Part shown: positions 57,608 through 64,000 of the stretch, piece by piece
How positions within the stretch are numbered: position 1 is the first letter of the stretch
Layout of the letters: the number at the start of each line of letters is the position of its first letter
Assembly: GCF_002968295.1 (NCBI RefSeq)
Contig: NZ_CP134399.1
Coordinates: 5,518,001-5,582,000, forward strand
DNA: 64,000 nucleotides
Source: Mycobacterium sp. ITM-2016-00317
GTDB taxonomy: Bacteria > Actinomycetota > Actinomycetes > Mycobacteriales > Mycobacteriaceae
Direction of reading: 5' to 3'
Made by a program: the position numbers and the translations under genes
Notes under the pieces: model-generated
What the model saw: the letters and a program-made list of their open reading frames with translations, nothing else
Database searches by the model: none
Told to the model about the DNA's origin: nothing

Positions 57608-58426
57608 GTGACGATTCCATCCTCGGTGGAGCCCTGCATCGAGACCCGCAACGCGTGGGTCGAGTTCCCCATCTTCGACGCCAAGACCCGCTCCCTGAAG
57701 AAGGCGTTCCTCGGCAAGGCCGGCGGCGCGATCGGACGCAACGATTCCAACGTCGTCGTCATCGAGGCACTGCGCGACATCACGATGACGCTGAAGATGG
57801 GCGACCGGGTCGGCCTGGTCGGTCACAACGGCGCCGGCAAGTCCACGCTGCTGCGCCTGCTGTCGGGCATCTACGAACCCACCCGGGGTGTGGCCACGGT
57901 GCGGGGCCGGGTGGCCCCGGTGTTCGACCTGGGCGTCGGGATGGACCCGGAGATCTCCGGGTTCGAGAACATCATCATCCGTGGGCTGTTCCTCGGCCAG
58001 ACCCGTAAACAGATGATGAGCAAGGTCGACGAGATCGCCGAGTTCACCGAATTGGGCGACTACCTGAACATGCCGCTGCGCACGTACTCGACGGGCATGC
58101 GGGTGCGGCTGGCCATGGGTGTGGTGACCAGCATCGACCCCGAGATCCTATTGCTCGACGAGGGCATCGGCGCGGTCGACGCCGAGTTCCTCAAGAAGGC
58201 GCAGTCGCGGCTGGCCGACCTTGTCGAACGCTCCGGGATCCTGGTGTTCGCCAGCCACTCCAACGAATTCCTGGCCCGGCTGTGCAACACCGCGATGTGG
58301 ATCGACCACGGCACCATCAGGATGGAGGGCGGCATCGAGGACGTCGTCCGCGCCTACGAGGGTGAGGACGCCGCGCGGCACGTGCGCGAGGTACTCGAGG
58401 AGACGGCACACACGCATGAGCGTTGA
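57608..58426 (+). CDS. wzt: Galactan export ABC transporter ATPase
   Basis: The protein has 272 residues from GTG 57608. Walker A GHNGAGKST, signature YSTGMRVRLA (variant), Walker B ILLLDEGIGAVD, and SHSNEFLARLC. It is the Rv3781 (RfbE) equivalent of polysaccharide exporters. The N-terminal extension with VVVIEALRDITMTL is typical of Wzt nucleotide-binding domains. It overlaps glfT1 by 11 bp. It should flip lipid-linked galactan across the membrane together with Wzm. Confidence 0.92.
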   Translation: MTIPSSVEPCIETRNAWVEFPIFDAKTRSLKKAFLGKAGGAIGRNDSNVVVIEALRDITMTLKMGDRVGLVGHNGAGKSTLLRLLSGIYEPTRGVATVRGRVAPVFDLGVGMDPEISGFENIIIRGLFLGQTRKQMMSKVDEIAEFTELGDYLNMPLRTYSTGMRVRLAMGVVTSIDPEILLLDEGIGAVDAEFLKKAQSRLADLVERSGILVFASHSNEFLARLCNTAMWIDHGTIRMEGGIEDVVRAYEGEDAARHVREVLEETAHTHER

Positions 58427-59378
58427 GCGCGCGCGCGACGGCCGGACCGGCGGCGACGCGCTCGTCGTCGCGGTCGTCGTCACCCACCGCCGCCCCGACG
58501 AGTTGGCCAAGTCGCTGGACGCGGTCTGCGCGCAGAGCAGGCGGCCCGACCATCTGATCGTCGTCGACAACGACGACGACGACCATGTCCGTGATCTCGT
58601 TGTCGGACAACCTGTTCCGACCACCTACCTGGGCTCGCGGCGCAACCTCGGCGGAGCGGGCGGTTTCGCGCTGGGCATGCTGCACGCGCTGAGCCTCGGC
58701 GCGGACTGGCTCTGGCTGGCCGACGACGACGGCCGCCCGCAGGACACCGAGGTGCTGGCCACCCTGCTGGCGTGCGCCGAGCAGCACGGGCTGGCGGAGG
58801 TTTCGCCGATGGTGTGCAACCTCGACGACCCCGGTCGGCTGGCGTTCCCGCTGCGGCGCGGCCTGAAGTGGCGCCGACTGGTCAGCGAGCTGCGGGTCGA
58901 CGGTGACGACGGTCTGCTGCCCGGTATCGCGTCGCTGTTCAACGGCGCGCTGTTCCGCGCCTCGACGGTGGAGGCCGTCGGCGTGCCCGATCTGCGGCTG
59001 TTCATCCGCGGCGACGAGGTGGAACTGCACCGCAGGCTGGTGCGCTCCGGACTGCCCTTCGGCACCTGCCTACAGGCCAGCTATTTACACCCCTGCGGCA
59101 CAGAGGAATTCAAGCCGATCCTCGGGGGCCGCATGCATACCCAGTACCCCGACAACGAGACCAAGCGGTACTACACCTACCGCAACCGCGGGTACGTACT
59201 GTCCCAACCCGGGTTGCGCAAGCTGCTGCCCCAGGAACTGGTCCGCTTCGGCTGGTACTTCCTGGTGTCCCGGCGCGACCCGGCCGGGTTCCGCGACTGG
59301 ATCCGCCTGCAGCAGTTGGGACGCCGCGAGAAGTTCTTCCGTGGCGAGGGAAGTGACGGGATGGAAAGACGACGATGA
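58416..59378 (+). CDS. glfT1: Galactofuranosyltransferase GlfT1
   Basis: The protein has 320 residues from ATG 58416. This GT2 fold has VVVTHRRPDELAKSLDAV, the donor-binding ADDDG (DDD variant of DXD) and IRGDEVELHRRLVRSG. GlfT1 adds the first galactofuranose residues to the decaprenyl-linked arabinogalactan primer. The Rv3782 position between wzt and wzm supports it. The stop overlaps wzm by 4 bp. Confidence 0.93.
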   Translation: MSVERARDGRTGGDALVVAVVVTHRRPDELAKSLDAVCAQSRRPDHLIVVDNDDDDHVRDLVVGQPVPTTYLGSRRNLGGAGGFALGMLHALSLGADWLWLADDDGRPQDTEVLATLLACAEQHGLAEVSPMVCNLDDPGRLAFPLRRGLKWRRLVSELRVDGDDGLLPGIASLFNGALFRASTVEAVGVPDLRLFIRGDEVELHRRLVRSGLPFGTCLQASYLHPCGTEEFKPILGGRMHTQYPDNETKRYYTYRNRGYVLSQPGLRKLLPQELVRFGWYFLVSRRDPAGFRDWIRLQQLGRREKFFRGEGSDGMERRR

Positions 59379-60205
59379 CGATCATGGATGCCGCCGCGCG
59401 GTCCCGGACGTTCGGCCGGGCGTGGGGCGACCTGGTCGCCGGCTTCAGCAAGCGCGAACTGTGGCTACACCTGGGCTGGCAGGACATCAAGCAGCGCTAC
59501 CGGCGTTCGGTGCTCGGCCCGTTCTGGATCACCATCGCCACCGGCACCACCGCGGTGGCCATGGGCGGGCTGTACTCGATGCTGTTCAAACTCGAACTGT
59601 CCGAACATCTCCCGTACGTCACGCTCGGCCTGATCGTGTGGAACCTGATCAACGCTTCCATCTTGGAGGGCGCGGACGTCTTCGTGGCCAACGAGGGCCT
59701 GATCAAACAACTGCCGACCCCGTTGTCGGTGCACGTCTACCGGCTGGTGTGGCGGCAGATGCTGCTGTTCGCGCACAACATCATCATCTTCGTCATCATC
59801 GCGATCATCTATCCGAAGCCGTGGTCGTGGGCGGACCTGTCCGTGATCCCGGCGCTACTGCTGCTCGCGCTCAACTGTGTCTGGGTGGCACTGTGTTTCG
59901 GCATTCTGGCCACCCGCTACCGCGACATCAGCCCGCTGCTGGGCAGCCTGGTGCAGCTGCTGTTCTTCATGACGCCGATCATCTGGAACGAGTCCACGCT
60001 GCAGGCCCAAGGCGCGGGCGGCTGGGCCAAGATCGTCGAACTCAATCCGCTGCTGCACTATCTCGACATCGTGCGTGCACCGCTGCTGGGCGCCGAGCAG
60101 GAACTGCGGCACTGGGTGGTGGTGCTGGTGCTCACCGTCGTCGGCTGGGGCTTCGCGGCGCTGGCGATGCGCCAGTACCGCGCCCGCGTGCCGTATTGGG
60201 TGTGA
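59375..60205 (+). CDS. wzm: Galactan export ABC transporter permease
   Basis: This 276-residue integral membrane protein has six helices and the family opening LHLGWQDIKQRYRRSVLGPFW and LVQLLFFMTPIIWN. It is the Rv3783 (RfbD) equivalent, partner of Wzt. It terminates the bpa-wzt-glfT1-wzm block, with a convergent PPOX-fold gene beginning 3 bp beyond. Confidence 0.92.
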   Translation: MTIMDAAARSRTFGRAWGDLVAGFSKRELWLHLGWQDIKQRYRRSVLGPFWITIATGTTAVAMGGLYSMLFKLELSEHLPYVTLGLIVWNLINASILEGADVFVANEGLIKQLPTPLSVHVYRLVWRQMLLFAHNIIIFVIIAIIYPKPWSWADLSVIPALLLLALNCVWVALCFGILATRYRDISPLLGSLVQLLFFMTPIIWNESTLQAQGAGGWAKIVELNPLLHYLDIVRAPLLGAEQELRHWVVVLVLTVVGWGFAALAMRQYRARVPYWV

Positions 60206-60208
60206 CGG

Positions 60209-60652
60209 TCAGCTGGACAATCCGGTGACCTCGGGTTCGGGCCCGAACACGAAGCGCCGGCCCGTCACCGATTGCGGTGTGATGCGCACGAATCGCTCTT
60301 TCTGAGTAGCGATCCACGGGTAGAGCCCGGCGCGCCGCGCCTCGGCAATCTCGTTGGAGGTCGCCAGCAGACGCGCCTTGCCGCGGACGATCACGCTCCA
60401 GCCCTCGGCGACGTTGTGCTCGTCGGCCTCGAACACCACGTACTCGTTGAGTGCCGCGGTCAGCAATTTCGTCCCCTCCGCGGTGCGGAACAGCACCGTG
60501 TTGTTCTGCACGACGAAGTTGACGGGGAAGATCTCGGTCCAGCCGTTCACCGTCGTCACCAGCCGGCCCAGGGACACGCTGCCGAGCCGCTCCCAGCTCT
60601 CGGTGTCGGTGAGCTCGGTGACCGGTGCGTCCGATGTGGTTGTCGCGTCCAT
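60209..60652 (-). CDS. Pyridoxamine 5'-phosphate oxidase-fold (split-barrel) protein
   Basis: The protein has 147 residues with the flavin/F420 split-barrel pattern SLGRLVTTVNGWTEIFPVNFV, VFEADEHNVAEGWSVIVRGKARLL and RFVRITPQSVTGRRF. This subgroup binds FMN, heme or F420 in different members; the cofactor cannot be chosen by eye. ATG 60652. Confidence 0.82.
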   Translation of the reverse strand: MDATTTSDAPVTELTDTESWERLGSVSLGRLVTTVNGWTEIFPVNFVVQNNTVLFRTAEGTKLLTAALNEYVVFEADEHNVAEGWSVIVRGKARLLATSNEIAEARRAGLYPWIATQKERFVRITPQSVTGRRFVFGPEPEVTGLSS

Positions 60653-60715
60653 GATTTTGATCGTGGTCGCGGCGGGCCGAGTCTCCTAGGGTCCAAAGAC
60701 ACTTCCGCCCCGCAT

Positions 60716-60778
60716 CGCCGAGATTGCATCTGGTCCGCGAAAGTGCGTGTGCGGACCGCGTGGAATGCGATTTCGGCG
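60716..60778. repeat. Dispersed 63-bp palindromic repeat, copy 1
   Basis: It begins CGCCGAGATTGCATC and ends ATGCGATTTCGGCG, so the ends are inverted. The copy at 63200-63262 agrees at about 55 of 63 positions, with the last 28 identical. Both are intergenic. Confidence 0.7.
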
Positions 60779-60794
60779 AGCGGGGCGGCAGGGG

Positions 60795-61097
60795 TTACTT
60801 GACGTCGACGTAGTAGATGCTCGCGCCGGTCTTGCTGTTCTGGTAGGTCCGGTCGTAACGGAAGTCCCGGACCGTGCCGCGGATGTCGCCGCCCTTGTTG
60901 ATCCCGACCACGCTGGCCTGGCTCAGCGCCGCGTCCGACAGCCGGTTCACGACCACCCGGTGGCCCTGGGCCTCCAGCTGGCTGATGACCGCGTCGGCGT
61001 TGCCTCCGGTCGGGGCGGCAGCGGTGGGAGCGGCCAGCCCGAGGACTGCGGCGCCCAGGCCGGCGGCGAAAGCGGTGGCGATGGTGAGGTTCTTCAT
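60795..61097 (-). CDS. Small secreted protein
   Basis: The protein has 100 residues. The signal MKNLTIATAFAAGLGAAVLG is followed by cleavage near TAAA-PTGG. The mature region (ADAVISQLEAQGHRVVVNRL) resembles short mycobacterial secreted proteins annotated as hypothetical. No cysteines. GGGAAGGGCAT upstream supports ATG 61097. Function unknown. Confidence 0.78.
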   Translation of the reverse strand: MKNLTIATAFAAGLGAAVLGLAAPTAAAPTGGNADAVISQLEAQGHRVVVNRLSDAALSQASVVGINKGGDIRGTVRDFRYDRTYQNSKTGASIYYVDVK

Positions 61098-61265
61098 GGT
61101 GATGCCCTTCCCGGTCGGGTCGGAGCCGTGGAGCGTGTCACGCGGTCTCGACTGGTGGTGGTGATCTTGATGATCTGAACTGTTGAACCGGCTGGTCAGA
61201 GGATTAATTCCACTGGCAGAATTTGTTCGCCGGTTGGCCGGAACCAGACCATCGGGGCGGGTGGT

Positions 61266-61730
61266 TCAGCGGCGGCGCGGGACGGGCGTGCGCACGGCGA
61301 CGTTGATGCGGTTCCACGCGTTGATCGTCACGGCCATCGCGATGACCTGTCCGAGTTCACGTTCGGAGAACACCCGCGCCGCCTCGTCGTACACCGCGTC
61401 GGGGACGCCGTGCCCGCCGAGTTCGGTGACGGCCTCGGTCAGGGCCAGAGCGGCCCGCTCTCGTTCGTCGAACAGCTCGCCGGCCTCGGCCCACGCGGCG
61501 AGCACGTCGACCTTCTGCTCGCTGACGCCGTGCTTGCGGGCGTCGCGGGTGTGCATGTCGAGGCAGAACGCGCACCGGTTGAGCTGCGAGGCGCGGATCT
61601 TGATCAACTCGCCGAGCGCAGGGTCGACGTCTTTGGCCGCAGCCGAGGACAGCGTCATCATCGCGTCGTAGAGCTCCGGCGAGCTCTTGTGCAGGAGGAG
61701 GCGGTTCCGGGTGGTCAGTGTCTGTGTCAT
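61266..61730 (-). CDS. AhpD/carboxymuconolactone decarboxylase-family alkylhydroperoxidase-like protein
   Basis: The protein has 154 residues from ATG 61730. Redox motif RCAFCLDMHTRDARK holds the CxxC and proton-relay histidine of AhpD-like peroxidases. It is divergent from a MocR-type regulator with 49 bp between starts, so is probably its target. Confidence 0.85.
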   Translation of the reverse strand: MTQTLTTRNRLLLHKSSPELYDAMMTLSSAAAKDVDPALGELIKIRASQLNRCAFCLDMHTRDARKHGVSEQKVDVLAAWAEAGELFDERERAALALTEAVTELGGHGVPDAVYDEAARVFSERELGQVIAMAVTINAWNRINVAVRTPVPRRR

Positions 61731-61779
61731 GGGCTCGACGCTAGACCCGAATGGACCGCGAAGATGGTTCAATTCAGTG

Positions 61780-63189
61780 GTGACATCATGGGCCAATCCG
61801 GGTGCGCGGGATCTGCATCTGGATCTGCGTGCGGCGCTTGTGCCGGGCGCGCGCGGCACCAAAGACGCGCTGATCGCTGCGTTGCGCGACGCGGCGCGCT
61901 CGGGCCGACTGGCCGCCGGCACCAAGCTGCCGCCGTCGCGGACCCTGGCCACCGACCTGGGGCTGGCCCGCAACACCGTCGCCGACGCGTACGCCGAACT
62001 GGTCGGCGAGGGCTGGCTGGCCTCGCGCCAGGGCGCGGGGACCTGGGTCGTCGACCACACCGCCGACGTCATCGCGCCGCCCCTCCCCCGCGGCATGAGC
62101 GTCACCGCCACCCACAACCTGATGCCGGGTTCACCCGACGTCGCGGAGTTCCCCCGCAGTCAGTGGCTGGCCAGCACACGCCGGGCGCTGACCGGCGCCC
62201 CCACCGAGGCGCTGCGCATGGGAGACCCACGCGGTCGGCCCGAATTGCGTTCAGCGCTGGCTGATTACCTGGCTCGGGTGCGCGGGGTGCGGACCTCCCC
62301 GGAGTCCGTCGTGATCTGCGCCGGAGTCCGCCACGGCGTCGAATTGCTGGCACGGGTGCTGGGCGGACCGATCGCGGTGGAGGGCTACGGGCTGCACCTG
62401 TTCCGCGACGCGCTCGAGGCCGCCGGCGTGCCGACGGTGCCCGTGAGCGTCGACGAGAAGGGCGCCGTCGTCGGCGATCTCGACGCCCTCGACGTGTCCT
62501 CGGTGCTGCTGACGCCGGCCCACCACAATCCGCTCGGCATGTCGCTGCACCCCTCGCGGCGCACCGCCGTCGTCGAGTGGGCCACGCGCACAGGTGGATT
62601 CGTCCTCGACGACGACTACGACGGTGAGTTCCGTTACGACCGGCAGCCGGTCGGCGCGCTGCAGGCCCTGCGGCCGGACCGCGTCGTCTATCTGGGCTCG
62701 ACGAGCAAGAGCCTGTCCCAGGCTCTTCGGCTGGGCTGGATGGTGTTGCCGGACAACCTCGTCGACGCGGTGGTGGCGGCCGCCGGTGGTCAGCAGTACT
62801 ACGTCGACGCGATCAGCCAACTCACCCTGGCGGACTTCATCGACAGCGGCTCCTACGACCGGCACATCCGTCGCATGCGGATGAGATACCGGCGGCGGCG
62901 TGACGTGCTGGTCTCGGCACTGGCGCCGTTCGACGTCGGCATCGCCGGCCTCGCCGCCGGGGTGAACCTGCTCGTCACACTGCCCGACGGCGCCGAACCG
63001 GAAGTCCTACGCCGGGTCGGCGAGGCCGGAATCGCGCTGACCGGGCTGTCGCTGATGCGCCATCCGCTGGCCGGCCCCGACACCGGCGCGCGCGACGGGC
63101 TGGTGGTCGGCTTCGCGGCACCGGCCGAACACGCCTTTCCGGCCGCGATCGCGGCGCTGTGCGACGTACTGCGGGCGAGCGGTCTCTAG
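61780..63189 (+). CDS. MocR/PdxR-type GntR-aminotransferase regulator
   Basis: The protein has 469 residues from GTG 61780 (GTG 61777 also possible). The N-terminal winged helix is in LAAGTKLPPSRTLATDLGL, followed after a linker by a fold-type I aminotransferase domain with the PLP lysine in GSTSKSLSQALRLGWMVLP and VLLTPAHHNPLG. MocR proteins sense PLP or amino-acid derivatives. It is divergent from the AhpD-like gene. Confidence 0.88.
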   Translation: MTSWANPGARDLHLDLRAALVPGARGTKDALIAALRDAARSGRLAAGTKLPPSRTLATDLGLARNTVADAYAELVGEGWLASRQGAGTWVVDHTADVIAPPLPRGMSVTATHNLMPGSPDVAEFPRSQWLASTRRALTGAPTEALRMGDPRGRPELRSALADYLARVRGVRTSPESVVICAGVRHGVELLARVLGGPIAVEGYGLHLFRDALEAAGVPTVPVSVDEKGAVVGDLDALDVSSVLLTPAHHNPLGMSLHPSRRTAVVEWATRTGGFVLDDDYDGEFRYDRQPVGALQALRPDRVVYLGSTSKSLSQALRLGWMVLPDNLVDAVVAAAGGQQYYVDAISQLTLADFIDSGSYDRHIRRMRMRYRRRRDVLVSALAPFDVGIAGLAAGVNLLVTLPDGAEPEVLRRVGEAGIALTGLSLMRHPLAGPDTGARDGLVVGFAAPAEHAFPAAIAALCDVLRASGL

Positions 63190-63199
63190 CGGTACCTGG

Positions 63200-63262
63200 C
63201 GCCGAGATTGCGTCCAGTGCGGGAAACCGCGCGTGCGGACCGCGTGGAATGCGATTTCGGCG
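63200..63262. repeat. Dispersed 63-bp palindromic repeat, copy 2
   Basis: This is the second copy of the element at 60716-60778, with about eight substitutions clustered in its middle. It fills most of the space between the MocR gene and gtrA. Confidence 0.7.
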
Positions 63263-63285
63263 GGCAGGGACCGTAAGCTGCCCGG

Positions 63286-63696
63286 GTGGCCGAGCCCCCC
63301 ATGTCACCGCAGCTGAGCCTCAAGACACAGATCTGGCGGTTCCTGGTGACCGGCGGGCTGGCCGCGGTGGTGGACTTCGGCCTGTACGTCGCGCTGCTGG
63401 CGGCCGGGCTGCACGTCAACCTCGCCAAGACTCTCAGCTTCGTCGCCGGCACCACCACCGCGTACCTGATCAACCGGCGATGGACGTTCCAGGCCCCGCC
63501 CAGCAGGGCCAGGTTCGTCGCGGTCTGCGCGCTGTACGCGTTGACCTACGCCGTGCAGGTGGGCATCAATTACGCGTTCTACATGGAGTTCGAGGACCAG
63601 CCCTGGCGGGTGCCGGTGGCATTCGTGATCGCGCAGGGCACCGCGACGATCATCAACTTCATCGTCCAGCGAGTGGTGATCTTCCGGGTCGCGTGA
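63286..63696 (+). CDS. gtrA: GtrA-family membrane protein (Rv3789-like)
   Basis: The protein has 136 residues with four membrane helices ([40 protein letters not shown] and following). The [17 protein letters not shown] stretch is the GtrA/DPMS1 signature. The M. tuberculosis homologue Rv3789 is linked to arabinan donor or arabinosyltransferase function. It starts at GTG 63286 (ATG 63301 possible), 67 bp before dprE1. Confidence 0.87.
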   Translation: MAEPPMSPQLSLKTQIWRFLVTGGLAAVVDFGLYVALLAAGLHVNLAKTLSFVAGTTTAYLINRRWTFQAPPSRARFVAVCALYALTYAVQVGINYAFYMEFEDQPWRVPVAFVIAQGTATIINFIVQRVVIFRVA

Positions 63697-63763
63697 ACGC
63701 GGCGACCGGAAAAGCACTCACGCCGCACCGACGACCGCGGCCGTCGCGGTACCCTCTGTGGCG

Positions 63764-64000
63764 ATGCTGAGCACGGATTTCTCGACCACTCTCAAGCCGT
63801 TGACCGGCTGGGGCCGCACCGCACCGTCGGTGGCCCGGGTGTTGTCGACGCCCGACCCCGAGGTGATCGCCGAGGCGGTGCGGCAGACCGCCGAGCACCC
63901 CGGACGGGGAGTGCTCGCCCGCGGGCTGGGCCGCTCCTACGGCGACAACGCCCAGAACGGCGGCGGGCTCGTCATCGACATGCACGCCCTCAACCGCATC
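63764..64000 (+). CDS. dprE1: Decaprenylphosphoryl-beta-D-ribose 2'-oxidase (5' part only)
   Basis: The frame starts [20 protein letters not shown] and is open to the right edge (79 codons). The FAD-binding segment [20 protein letters not shown] matches DprE1 (Rv3790), the flavoenzyme that makes the arabinose donor for cell-wall arabinan. The rest, including the active-site cysteine targeted by benzothiazinones, lies outside the window. Confidence 0.9.
   Translation, partial: MLSTDFSTTLKPLTGWGRTAPSVARVLSTPDPEVIAEAVRQTAEHPGRGVLARGLGRSYGDNAQNGGGLVIDMHALNRI

Overview
This window is a high-GC actinobacterial chromosome segment, most likely from a rapidly growing Mycobacterium (Mycolicibacterium). 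The evidence is 19-kDa-antigen (LpqH-like) lipoproteins, a DUF732 exported protein, the aminoacetone-type microcompartment known from Mycobacterium and Rhodococcus, the proteasome activator Bpa, and the galactan export block bpa-wzt-glfT1-wzm with gtrA-dprE1. Gene order from about 31.5 kb to the right edge largely follows the M. tuberculosis Rv3752c-Rv3790 neighbourhood, with lineage-specific insertions.

Layout. 1-9.4 kb: an RMM-type bacterial microcompartment locus. It comprises a divergent permease, a PLP phospho-lyase, a CoA-acylating aldehyde dehydrogenase, four shell proteins, one small associated protein, an amino-alcohol kinase, an amino-alcohol dehydrogenase and a GntR regulator. Together they should convert aminoacetone/1-amino-2-propanol to propionyl-CoA. 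9.4-17.7 kb: Glu-Q tRNA(Asp) synthetase, a polar amino acid ABC importer next to an amine oxidase, two SDRs (one internally deleted), a LysR regulator and a P450. 17.7-23.9 kb: queuine tRNA transglycosylase, lipoproteins and exported proteins, a DHDPR-like oxidoreductase, a nitronate monooxygenase and an MsAcT-like SGNH esterase. 23.9-27.9 kb: a sugar-alcohol module (DeoR regulator, mannitol-type PTS EIICBA, zinc polyol dehydrogenase). 28-31.6 kb: a lower-GC accessory patch with a Fic protein, small orphan genes and an integrase remnant at tRNA-Ser(CGA).

31.6-41.6 kb: TadA, TyrA, a compatible-solute type ABC importer (proXVWZ-like), a transglutaminase, an APH-fold protein, a histidine phosphatase and an SDR. 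41.6-48.7 kb: an alkylsulfatase (frameshifted), a cupin, two tandem imine-reductase-like genes divergent from an HxlR regulator, and a large exported protein with a 10-residue tandem repeat (frameshifted). 48.7-56.7 kb: YjbR, a phosphodiesterase, tRNA-Arg and two tRNA-Ser genes, HisC2, EchA, an MFS transporter (frameshifted), a MarR regulator with a quinone oxidoreductase, and a cysteine-desulfurase-fold protein lacking the usual PLP lysine. 56.7-64 kb: Bpa, the galactan ABC exporter with GlfT1, a PPOX-fold protein, an AhpD-like protein with a divergent MocR regulator, GtrA and the start of dprE1.

Two cross-cutting observations matter to any user. Five otherwise intact genes carry what looks like a single missing base (near 4.26, 42.08, 46.43, 51.44 and 52.97 kb), so the assembly may contain indel errors. 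Several divergent or autoregulated genes also carry clear inverted repeats that are good operator candidates.
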